Assembly: GCA_031258055.1 (NCBI GenBank)
Contig: JAIRNM010000346.1
Span: forward strand, 1 to 5,700
DNA: 5,700 nucleotides
Origin: Bifidobacteriaceae bacterium
GTDB lineage: Bacteria; Actinomycetota; Actinomycetes; Actinomycetales; WQXJ01
Direction: 5' to 3'
Below, piece after piece: positions 1 to 5,700 of this stretch. The notes under the pieces are model-generated. The model ran no database searches, had not been told where the DNA came from, and was given only the letters and a program-made list of their open reading frames with translations. The translations under genes and the position numbers were made by a program. How positions within the stretch are numbered: the stretch's first letter is position 1; the number at the start of each line of letters is the position of its first letter.

Positions 1-324
1 GGCCTCCAACCTGCCCAAGAAGCCCAAGCCGCAATCGGGTCGTGCCCTTCGGGTGCCGGGTGTCTCTGGGTTGACCGAGACTTCGGTGGGCGGATGGCCC
101 AGTGGCAGAACTGCATCAATAACTTCGATGGTTACGGCTTCACTGACAAGGCAAGCTCTCTCTACAACCACGGCAACTACGACACTTTGTACTTCTACAC
201 CAACAAGAACGCGGGCGGCTATGAGAAGGAACTAGCGAAGGGCTACGTGATCAAGCAGCTCGATAGCTTCTGGAATGACGTGATATCGTCCGTCTACTTT
301 GCCAGCGCCAAGAAGTACGCCTGA
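1..324 (+). CDS. Peptidase inhibitor family I36-like secreted protein, C-terminal part
   Basis: The forward frame is open from base 1 to a TGA at 322-324, giving 107 visible residues; the start and presumably a signal peptide lie to the left of the window. An internal ATG at 94 should not be used as the start, because the family signature begins before it: CPSGAGCLWVDRDFGGR at visible residues 15-31. Then come Cys38, GYGFTDKASSLYNHG (about 45-59), LYFYTNKNAGG (about 64-74) and WNDVISSVYF (about 90-99). The Cys-rich 'CP.G..C.W.D..FGGR' opening, the 'D.ASS..N' motif and the closing 'ND.ISSV' strand are what I know from small secreted actinobacterial proteins of inhibitor family I36 (the metalloproteinase inhibitor SMPI type, beta/gamma-crystallin fold). 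Cysteines 15, 21 and 38 suggest disulfides and export. Whether it inhibits any protease cannot be read from sequence; other crystallin-like extracellular roles are possible. No convincing terminator follows it. Confidence 0.72.
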   Translation, partial: GLQPAQEAQAAIGSCPSGAGCLWVDRDFGGRMAQWQNCINNFDGYGFTDKASSLYNHGNYDTLYFYTNKNAGGYEKELAKGYVIKQLDSFWNDVISSVYFASAKKYA

Positions 325-552
325 CCGGACTGCTGGCCTTGGTTGATGAGGAGCAATTGGCGTATCGGGAGAGCCTGGACTGAAACGGCGGCCAGGCTGT
401 CCGCGAGCCATACCTGCGGACTTCCCCCCCCTGATTCTGAGAGGAGACCAGCGCGACGCGGGATCAAGCCTGACCTTGAGGCAGTGACGAGGGGAGAGGA
501 CTTTGCCCAGCACTCCGTCTTGTATGACGCAGGTGCGTTTACGAAACCTGGG
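325..552. other. Stretch without a recognisable gene
   Basis: About 230 bp between the I36-like gene and the relaxase remnant. Frames are open here on both strands only because of the high GC content; none of the translations resembles a family I know, and none has a credible start with upstream signals. It contains a run of eight C at 424-431. A short forward frame (about 324-381, translating as LLALVDEEQLAYRESLD before a TGA) looks protein-like but has no start codon of its own. The stretch may be eroded mobile-element DNA, judging only from its neighbour. Confidence 0.45.
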
Positions 553-938
553 CTAGCCCAGGTCGAGCGCTTCGGTGACATAGGTGGCGGGCAGGGTGAC
601 CGTGGCGCCCCTATTGTGCCTGCGCGGCGGACGGTCACAGCGCCGCCGCCGTGGATCTTGACCACCATCCATCGGTCGCCGCGGGGGACCCACACGGACC
701 GGCCCGCCACCAGGCGGCGGTGGTTGAGGCGGGTTATCACCACATCGCTTTTGGAGCAGCGTGACCTGTCGTTCAACGTGACTTCCCCGGTCGGGTCCAC
801 TGGCTCAGCGGTGATCCGCTCATGTCTTGCCCTCTGGTTCAGTTCCCGCACCGTCTGGCGGTCCCCGGCGATCAACATCGACGACCGGGCCGCCGCCGTG
901 TCGGTGCGTCAGGCCTGGTAGGCGGACACATCAGCCCC
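553..938 (-). pseudogene. Decayed MobF/TraA-type conjugative relaxase-helicase fragment
   Basis: On the minus strand the translation reads ADVSAYQA, then a TGA (909-911), then RTDTAAARSSMLIAGD and TVRELNQRARHERI, then DVVITRLNHRRL, VWVPRGDRWMVVK and GAVTVRR. This is the pattern of the RecD-like helicase half of actinobacterial MobF relaxases (TraA/TrwC type), in the segment between the central helicase motifs and the last 'TAHRAQG' motif. Three lesions are visible. The TGA sits where relatives normally have Trp ('YQAW' followed by 'RTDT'). A net one-base frameshift near 600-625 moves the homology to another frame, which reads GATVTLPATYVTEALDLG. A TAG at 553-555 ends it where relatives continue 'GYA...'. 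The N-terminal relaxase domain and the rest of the helicase are absent. The long minus-strand frame 294-878 is therefore not an intact gene. The fragment is inferred to be a relic of an integrative conjugative element or plasmid. Its edges are approximate. Confidence 0.72.
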
Positions 939-987
939 CTGGTTTCCCATGCGACTTGACAAGACCTACCCCAACATGAGGCGACAG

Positions 988-3657
988 TTACAGTTCGCCT
1001 CGTTTTTGGAGATGACGGAATGCCAGCCAACCGAGCGGCACCCGCGCCCAATAGGTGATGGCGCGGAATAACACTGCCGCCGAGGCGGCAGTGGCGGTGG
1101 CTACGCCAATCGTCCGTAAACCAGCCGTCAGAGCGATTTCAACACCGCCCAGCCCGCCTGGGGTCGGGGCCGCCGAACCGGCGGTGTTTCCAATCAAGAA
1201 GACCAGCGCGACCGCCGCCAAAGGCAGATCGGTCAGGCCGAAGGAAACCAGGGCGGCATAAAAGGCCGCCACATAGCCGCCGAACTGGATAACCGTGCCG
1301 ACCATGGCGAACGCCATCCGTTTGGGGCGCCCCATCACCCAGACCAGGCGTGGCCAGACGCCAGCCAGAGTCGGGCCGATCTTTCCCCAGAGCCAACTAC
1401 GCAGGCGCGGGATAAGGAGCAGTGAGCCAAGAGCGACCACAATTCCCGCCACCACCGCTATCCCAGCGACTGGCAGATCGGTCAGAACGCCGGTTTCACC
1501 AGTTGCGAGGGCGGCTATCACCAATAGGGCCACGGTGGTGACAGCTAGCGCCACCTGACTCAGCGCCACCGTCGTTGCAGCCAGCGAAGTGCGGATACGT
1601 TGGCGGTTCAGCATCCGCAGGCTAATCGCCACCGGCGCCACGCCGCCCGGCATAGTGATGGCCGCGAAAGAACCGGCCACCTGCGAGAGGATCGCTACCC
1701 GCATCGGCAAACGGGCAGGCAAGAAGCCGACTAGCGTCATGGCCGCACCCACGTAGGTCAGCAGCGACAGCCCGAACGACAGCGCCATCCACCAGGGATT
1801 GGCGTGGCTGACCGCGTCAACCATTTGGTTGAAGTTGAACTTGGTGACAATGGCCCAGATCGCCACCAACGTCATCGCAGCGATCAAAACGGTTCGCCAG
1901 CCGAACCGAACAAGCTGGAAGGGCGGCGCCGGGCTTTCGGCTGGCACCAGATCAGTCAATTCTTGTCGCGTCGCGTCTATAACGGACCGGTGCGACCGGG
2001 CCGCCTCGCGGGTCGAAGGGGGGAACACTACCGGTTGCAACAGTCCCGACAGGGCCGTCAAAGTCGAGGCCGGGAGCACTGCCGATGCCGCCGCGACGGC
2101 CCGCTCCGGCCCCACTTTCAAAGCCAGAACAGCGATCATCTGAGCCAGGTCGAGCGACCGGGCAAGTTCAGATGAGGCGATGTCCCCGTCCTCCCAGCCG
2201 ATCAGCCAAACCGGTTGTGTCTCGTCCCTATCCGCCCCGAACAGCACCGACTGGTCGGTTATGTTGCGGTGCGCCAACCCGGCCTGGTGGGCGCGTTGAA
2301 GCTGGCGCCAGACGTCGACCAAGGCGGCGTCGCAAATCTCGCTTGCCCGCATGTCGTTGATGGCCCGCAAGCCGGTGGGATGGCTTTGCAGCAGCATCAT
2401 TGAATCGGCCGCCTGGCCCACGCCGATCGGCTTGGGCGTCCGGACCCCAGCGGCGGTAGCGGCGTAGGCCAACAGGGCCGCCCGTTCAGCCGCTTGGCGG
2501 AGCGAGCGGACCGAGCGCCGGTCCATCCCGCGCAGGCGCAACGCTCGCCAGGTCGCTTGCAGGAAGCCCAAGACCTGACGGTCGCCGTCCAGGACGATCG
2601 CGTCGTAACGGCGTCCGTCCGCCTCATAGACCGCGTACACCCGATTGCCGCCTTGGCGTTCCAACGCCCGTGAGGTCGAGTCAGACACGGCCGCTTCCGC
2701 GGCAGAGCCAGAGTCATCGAGAGGCGCCGATGCCGTCGGGAGAGCGTCCGTCTGGCTGTCCGGCGCCGCCGCGGCCAGGCCTCCTGCGGCGGCACTGGTT
2801 ACGGCGGCATCGCCCATGGCGGCGTTAGGTGGCCGGTAGGAGCCGTCGCGGATGGAGTGGACGTCAAGACGTTCGGTCGGGCTTTCCGGGTCGGAGATGT
2901 CGCGCACCCGGACGATCCGCACCGGGTCCAGTCCAGCCCCGCGAATCCCCGCCACCAAGGCTGATCCGGTGGCGCGGTCGGTGGTGACACCGATGGCGAA
3001 CCGGATGGCGAGACCGGCCAGGCGCCCGATCAACACTGTCACGAAGGCAGTCGGCAAACTGGCCCCACCGGTCAGCACCGAGGCGGTCAGAGCCACCCAC
3101 AGGACGTTCCAGGAAGCCGCCATCAAGGGTCGGCGCGAGCGCGGTCCCATCGCTGTCAAGACGCCTGCCATCAGCGATGCGAGCGGGGCTATGGCCACGA
3201 TTGAGCGGTTGCCCAACGGCACCGACATGCCCTGGATCAGCGGCTCGTAGCCGATTGCTCCAATCGCCCAGGACACCAGGTAGGCCAGCAGCAAGGCCGC
3301 TATGCCGGCGACTACGCCCTGAACCGCTAGCAGTAGCTGGCGGCGGAAAAGGGAAGCGATTACGACGGCGGCCGGGAGCAGCAGAGTAGCCAGGTTCATC
3401 AACACGTTGACGAAGGCCTGGAGGATAGCGATGACGGGATGGGCCAAGGTGCGGATGTCCTCGGTCATTCCAGCGGCGGTGCCCTGAGCGTAGATGGAGA
3501 GGGTAAGCATGGCGGCCAGGCCGAGGAACGCGAAAACCATGCCCACCAAGTCACGCGGTTGGTGGATGCGCCCGAAGGGGGCGTCGACTACCTCGACCCC
3601 TTTGAATACCTGCCGGGCACTAGGGTCGGCCTCTTTGCCCCTGCCTAGCACAGCCAC
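988..3657 (-). CDS. Flippase-like (LPG-synthase TM-type) membrane protein with embedded kinase-like domain
   Basis: 889 residues, GTG start at 3657, TAA at 988-990. Residues 1-36 are probably cytosolic. Residues 37-225 hold about six membrane helices (near 38-58, 73-103, 108-136, 151-170, 178-197, 201-223). Residues 275-335 are an Ala/Ser/Asp-rich linker. Residues 338-545 resemble the protein-kinase-like domain often fused in actinobacterial relatives. Residues 585-880 are the C-terminal flippase-like domain of the lysylphosphatidylglycerol synthase TM family (UPF0104/TIGR00374 type), with about eight helices and the diagnostic PTPGGLGGVE at 831-840. I see no aminoacyl-transferase domain, so it is not a full MprF; a lipid-translocation role is inferred from the family only. 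The kinase-like part has HRN at 463-465 instead of HRD, Ser470 where the Mg-binding Asn is expected, IGW at 486-488 instead of DFG, and no obvious VAIK lysine, so catalysis is unlikely. GTG 3657 is preferred because an in-frame TGA lies nine codons upstream; GTG 3651 is an alternative. There is no clear ribosome binding site. Confidence 0.85.
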   Translation of the reverse strand: MAVLGRGKEADPSARQVFKGVEVVDAPFGRIHQPRDLVGMVFAFLGLAAMLTLSIYAQGTAAGMTEDIRTLAHPVIAILQAFVNVLMNLATLLLPAAVVIASLFRRQLLLAVQGVVAGIAALLLAYLVSWAIGAIGYEPLIQGMSVPLGNRSIVAIAPLASLMAGVLTAMGPRSRRPLMAASWNVLWVALTASVLTGGASLPTAFVTVLIGRLAGLAIRFAIGVTTDRATGSALVAGIRGAGLDPVRIVRVRDISDPESPTERLDVHSIRDGSYRPPNAAMGDAAVTSAAAGGLAAAAPDSQTDALPTASAPLDDSGSAAEAAVSDSTSRALERQGGNRVYAVYEADGRRYDAIVLDGDRQVLGFLQATWRALRLRGMDRRSVRSLRQAAERAALLAYAATAAGVRTPKPIGVGQAADSMMLLQSHPTGLRAINDMRASEICDAALVDVWRQLQRAHQAGLAHRNITDQSVLFGADRDETQPVWLIGWEDGDIASSELARSLDLAQMIAVLALKVGPERAVAAASAVLPASTLTALSGLLQPVVFPPSTREAARSHRSVIDATRQELTDLVPAESPAPPFQLVRFGWRTVLIAAMTLVAIWAIVTKFNFNQMVDAVSHANPWWMALSFGLSLLTYVGAAMTLVGFLPARLPMRVAILSQVAGSFAAITMPGGVAPVAISLRMLNRQRIRTSLAATTVALSQVALAVTTVALLVIAALATGETGVLTDLPVAGIAVVAGIVVALGSLLLIPRLRSWLWGKIGPTLAGVWPRLVWVMGRPKRMAFAMVGTVIQFGGYVAAFYAALVSFGLTDLPLAAVALVFLIGNTAGSAAPTPGGLGGVEIALTAGLRTIGVATATAASAAVLFRAITYWARVPLGWLAFRHLQKRGEL

Positions 3658-3664
3658 GCCGCCC

Positions 3665-3670
3665 AGCCTA
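3665..3670 (-). promoter_or_regulatory. Putative -10 box (TAGGCT) of the flippase-like gene, leaderless type
   Basis: On the minus strand TAGGCT fits the actinobacterial TAnnnT -10 pattern. Its last T is separated from the GTG at 3657 by 7 nt, so a transcript would start at or beside the start codon. No purine-rich Shine-Dalgarno sequence with good spacing is visible, and no good -35 hexamer stands out 16-18 nt upstream. The same hexamer sits 6 nt before the start of the upstream protease gene. This is a prediction from spacing and motif only. Confidence 0.42.
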
Positions 3671-3727
3671 CGTCACGTCCCCACTAATCACACTTTGCCG
3701 GGCCTGATATGTCCTCGACAGCGGGCC

Positions 3728-3751
3728 AAAACCGGCCCGCGGGCCCCGGTT
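3728..3751 (-). terminator. Possible intrinsic terminator after the CPBP protease gene
   Basis: Read on the minus strand, the sequence AACCGGGGCCCGCGGGCCGG followed by TTTT can fold with AACC pairing to GGTT, a GG bulge, GGCC pairing to GGCC and a CGCG loop; the last two T lie beyond the stem. It sits about 65 nt beyond the protease TGA and about 70 nt before the flippase-like GTG, the right place to end the protease transcript. An overlapping alternative hairpin, GCGGGCC / GGCCCGC with a 6-nt loop (3721-3740), competes with it. The U-tract is short, so termination may be weak or factor-assisted. Confidence 0.4.
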
Positions 3752-3815
3752 CACTCCGAAGGCGATGGCCAAGCGTGGCTCCTTGCCGGGACGGTGCCGC
3801 CTTTCGCGGTTGCCT

Positions 3816-4601
3816 TCAGCTAAGCCAGCCGACCGGTAGCAGACTGGGACCAATGAACGCCACGACATCAATTAGCGTGTGGGCTATTACTAAGGGCATG
3901 ACCCGGCCCGAGCGGTGATACCAGTACGCGAAGACCACTCCCATGACCACATTGCCAGCGAACGGCCCGAACCCTTGGTAGAGATGGTAGGTTCCGCGCA
4001 ACAGCGCTGAAGCGGCGATCCAAGTGCTTGGGCGCCAACCCAACTCGGTCAGCCGGTCAGCTAAGTAGCCCACGACGATCACCTCTTCCACCAGTCCGTT
4101 CTTCAGGGCTGCCAACACCAGCACGGGAATCACCCACCAGTGGCCGCCGAGCGATTGGGTAGAGATGTGGACGGTCAGTCCGAGTTGGCGCCCAAGGAGG
4201 TAAAGGCCAATTCCAGGTAGTCCGATGCCGCCGGCCAGCGCCGCCCCCCAAACTAAGTCCCGCACCGGCTGGCCCAGCGTCAAGCCGATCCGTTTGGTGC
4301 CCAGCCAGCGGGCTGGCGCCGGGCTAGGGGCGGGGCCGGGGGAGACGGCATCGGCCAACAAGTAGATGGCCAGGGCTACCGGCACCAGGGCGAATGCTAT
4401 GGAGGCTAGCTGGTAGGCCAAGTCCAGCCAAGGCTTGGGCGAATCGGAGGTGTTCATATTGGCGGCTTGCTCAGCCAGCGGCACCGCCTCAGTCAACCGG
4501 TCAATCAGGTTCAAGATCGCGTAGACGGCGGACTGTCCAAGCGATAGGCCCAACACGATCAGCACTTCGGCGCGCAGCCGGTGTTGACGTGCGGTAGTCA
4601 T
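3816..4601 (-). CDS. CPBP-family intramembrane metalloprotease homologue (Abi/CAAX-like)
   Basis: 261 residues, ATG at 4601, TGA at 3816-3818. It is a multi-pass membrane protein with helices near residues 12-33, 60-84, 113-137, 154-170, 191-202, 212-228 and 235-254. The CPBP (CAAX protease and bacteriocin-processing) motifs are in order: EEVIVVGYL at 172-180 (Glu172, Glu173), the second motif with His206 in LLRGTYHLYQGF, and HTLID at 241-245 with His241 and Asp245. These Glu and His residues are the catalytic and metal or water-activating positions in the family. The usual Arg of EExxxR is Val177 here; my impression is that this Val variant is common in an actinobacterial subgroup. The natural substrate is unknown: homologues include prenyl-protein proteases, bacteriocin immunity proteins and regulators. 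It diverges from the old yellow enzyme gene with 24 bp between start codons, and the flippase-like gene lies 158 bp downstream on the same strand. No Shine-Dalgarno sequence is visible; a leaderless mRNA is likely. Confidence 0.86.
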   Translation of the reverse strand: MTTARQHRLRAEVLIVLGLSLGQSAVYAILNLIDRLTEAVPLAEQAANMNTSDSPKPWLDLAYQLASIAFALVPVALAIYLLADAVSPGPAPSPAPARWLGTKRIGLTLGQPVRDLVWGAALAGGIGLPGIGLYLLGRQLGLTVHISTQSLGGHWWVIPVLVLAALKNGLVEEVIVVGYLADRLTELGWRPSTWIAASALLRGTYHLYQGFGPFAGNVVMGVVFAYWYHRSGRVMPLVIAHTLIDVVAFIGPSLLPVGWLS

Positions 4602-4607
4602 GGGCCA

Positions 4608-4617
4608 AGCCTATGCT
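4608..4617. promoter_or_regulatory. Overlapping divergent -10 boxes, putative bidirectional leaderless promoter
   Basis: The plus-strand 10-mer AGCCTATGCT reads AGCATAGGCT on the minus strand, so it is nearly symmetric. On the plus strand TATGCT (4612-4617) ends 8 nt before the old yellow enzyme GTG at 4626. On the minus strand TAGGCT (4613 down to 4608) ends 6 nt before the protease ATG at 4601. Both fit TAnnnT and both would place +1 at or within two bases of the start codon. A TTGACG at 4584-4589 lies 22 nt upstream of the plus-strand box, too far for a standard -35. Any further control sites must lie inside the opposing coding sequences. Confidence 0.5.
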
Positions 4618-4625
4618 GGTTGGTT

Positions 4626-5700
4626 GTGGCAAAGCTCTTTACACCGATTCAAGTTGGACGGCTGGACGCCCGCAACCGCTTGTGGGTATCGCCGATGTGT
4701 CAGTATTCATCCGCCGGACGCGATGGCCGAGTCAGTCCCTGGCATGTGGCGCATTACGGGGCGCTCGCCCAAGGCCGACCAGGACTGATTGTCTTTGAGG
4801 CCACGGCAGTGGCGCCTGAGGGCCGGATCACCCCTTGGGACCTGGGATTATGGGACGATTCGCAAGTCGAAGGGCTGGCTGGCCTAGTTGATTTCATCCA
4901 CGGCCAAGGTGTGCTGGCAGGCATCCAGATTGGCCATTCCGGGCGGAAGGGCTCAACCTCCCCAATGTGGGAAGGCTCGACCTATGTTGACCCCGCGGAT
5001 GGCGGTTATCAGACTTACGGGCCCTCGCCACTCGCTTTCGGCGACTTGCCAGTGCCCTTGGAGTTGACCACCGCCCAAATTGAAGACTTGGTGGTGGCGT
5101 TCGCCGCTGGGGCCGAGCGGGCGGCCAAGGCCGGTTTCGATTTCATTGAGCTGCACGGAGCCCATGGTTATCTGATGCACCAATTCCTTTCACCGTTATC
5201 CAACCAGCGCTTGGATGAGTACGGCGGTTCGTTCGAGAACCGCTGCCGTTTCCCGCTCGCGGCTATTGCGGCAGTGCGGGCGGCGATCGGCCCGGACCGC
5301 GCTCTGCTTATCCGCGTCTCCGCTACTGACTGGGTACCAGGCGGCTGGGACTTGGAACAGTCCGTCCAGTTCGCCCGCTTAGCCAAGGCGGCCGGGCTTG
5401 ACCACATCGATGTGTCGACGGGCGGTTTGATCGCCGACGCCACGGTGCCCGTCGCCCCCGCTTATCAGGCGCCCTTCGCCGCCGCCATCCGGGCTGAAAC
5501 CCACTTGCCGGTGAACACGGTCGGCATCGTCGACACGTCGGCGCGGGCCGCCGCCCTGGTTGAAGATGGCACGGTCGATGCCGTCATGTTGGGCAGGCCC
5601 TTCTTACGCGACCCCAACACGGCCCTAAAGTGGGCCACCGAACTGGGCCTAGAACCGGCCGAATGGTCGCCGCCACAATACGCGACGGCGGGCTGGCGCC
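4626..5700 (+). CDS. Old yellow enzyme family, YqjM-like NAD(P)H:flavin oxidoreductase, 3' end cut by window
   Basis: An open frame runs from GTG 4626 to the window edge with 358 codons and no stop. Bacillus YqjM (NamA) is about 338 residues, so little should be missing. The start VAKLFTPIQVGRLDARNR matches the family N-terminus; TTG 4620 in the same frame would add two residues. It is an FMN TIM barrel with class III OYE marks: SPMCQYSS at 22-29 (redox-tuning Cys25 and Tyr27), GRITPWDLGLW at 66-76, QIGHSGRKG at 101-109, the substrate-binding pair in HGAHGYL at 177-183 (His177, His180, Tyr182), LSPLSNQR.DEYGGS.ENR at 188-206, Arg230 in the RVSATDW strand, and phosphate-binding segments VGIVD (299-303) and LGRPFLRDP (322-330). 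The family reduces activated C=C bonds of enones and similar electrophiles with NAD(P)H in the cytosol; the physiological substrate is not deducible. Near the C-terminus, where YqjM has QYERGW with an inter-subunit Arg finger, this protein reads QYATAGWR. Confidence 0.93.
   Translation, partial: MAKLFTPIQVGRLDARNRLWVSPMCQYSSAGRDGRVSPWHVAHYGALAQGRPGLIVFEATAVAPEGRITPWDLGLWDDSQVEGLAGLVDFIHGQGVLAGIQIGHSGRKGSTSPMWEGSTYVDPADGGYQTYGPSPLAFGDLPVPLELTTAQIEDLVVAFAAGAERAAKAGFDFIELHGAHGYLMHQFLSPLSNQRLDEYGGSFENRCRFPLAAIAAVRAAIGPDRALLIRVSATDWVPGGWDLEQSVQFARLAKAAGLDHIDVSTGGLIADATVPVAPAYQAPFAAAIRAETHLPVNTVGIVDTSARAAALVEDGTVDAVMLGRPFLRDPNTALKWATELGLEPAEWSPPQYATAGWR

Noticed and set aside
94..324. ATG at 94 as the true start of the I36-like gene
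   Set aside because: The conserved Cys-containing motif lies upstream of it in the same open frame, so the gene starts left of the window.
424..431. Run of eight C as a phase-variation tract
   Set aside because: It is not inside or just upstream of any supported gene, so slippage would have no visible consequence.
294..878. Minus-strand frame of 194 codons as an intact gene
   Set aside because: Only its first half matches relaxase helicases, the homology continues upstream through a TGA and switches frame near 600-625, so the rest of the frame is accidental.
343..921. Forward open frame of 192 codons
   Set aside because: It lies opposite the relaxase remnant and its translation is Arg/Ser/Pro-rich without family resemblance; the minus strand carries the recognisable homology.
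2852..3250. Long forward frames opposite the flippase-like gene
   Set aside because: They are antisense shadows in GC-rich DNA; the minus frame encodes clear membrane helices and family motifs.
4584..4589. TTGACG as the -35 box of the old yellow enzyme gene
   Set aside because: The spacing to TATGCT is 22 nt, too long for a standard sigma-70-type promoter.
4600..4798. Short forward frames starting at ATG 4600 and 4613
   Set aside because: They run out of frame through the start of the old yellow enzyme, whose conserved N-terminus is read from GTG 4626.

Overview
The window is high-GC chromosomal DNA that reads like an actinobacterium (Actinomycetota). The reasons are strong G/C bias at third codon positions, GTG starts, near absence of Shine-Dalgarno sequences, TAnnnT boxes placed 6-8 nt before start codons (the arrangement of leaderless mycobacterial and corynebacterial genes), and protein families that are common in that phylum. 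I cannot fix the order or genus.

Left part (1-987): the 3' end of a forward gene for a small secreted protein resembling peptidase inhibitor family I36 / beta-gamma crystallin-like proteins (1-324, start outside the window). Next comes about 230 bp without a recognisable gene (325-552). After it lies a short decayed fragment of a MobF/TraA-type conjugative relaxase-helicase on the minus strand (about 553-938), carrying a nonsense codon, a frameshift and a truncation. This part looks like accessory DNA with the scar of a former conjugative element.

Centre and right (988-5700): three intact-looking genes of core type. On the minus strand, a CPBP-family (Abi/CAAX-like) intramembrane protease homologue (3816-4601) is followed downstream by an 889-residue membrane protein (988-3657). 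That protein has an N-terminal multi-pass domain, an Ala-rich linker, a degenerate kinase-like domain and a C-terminal flippase-like / lysylphosphatidylglycerol-synthase transmembrane domain. A GC-rich hairpin followed by TTTT separates the two genes. On the plus strand, a class III (YqjM-like) old yellow enzyme begins at 4626 and runs off the right edge nearly complete.

The most notable arrangement is the 24-bp gap between the divergent protease and old-yellow-enzyme starts. It holds a quasi-symmetric 10-mer that offers a -10-like box on each strand, each placed so that transcripts could begin at or next to the start codon. The large membrane gene has the same TAGGCT box 7 nt before its GTG. 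I infer leaderless transcription for all three genes. I find no RNA genes, CRISPR arrays, intact insertion sequences or replication origins. Nothing here amounts to a clearly new multi-gene system. The best leads are the symmetric leaderless promoter and the pseudokinase embedded in a membrane flippase-like protein.
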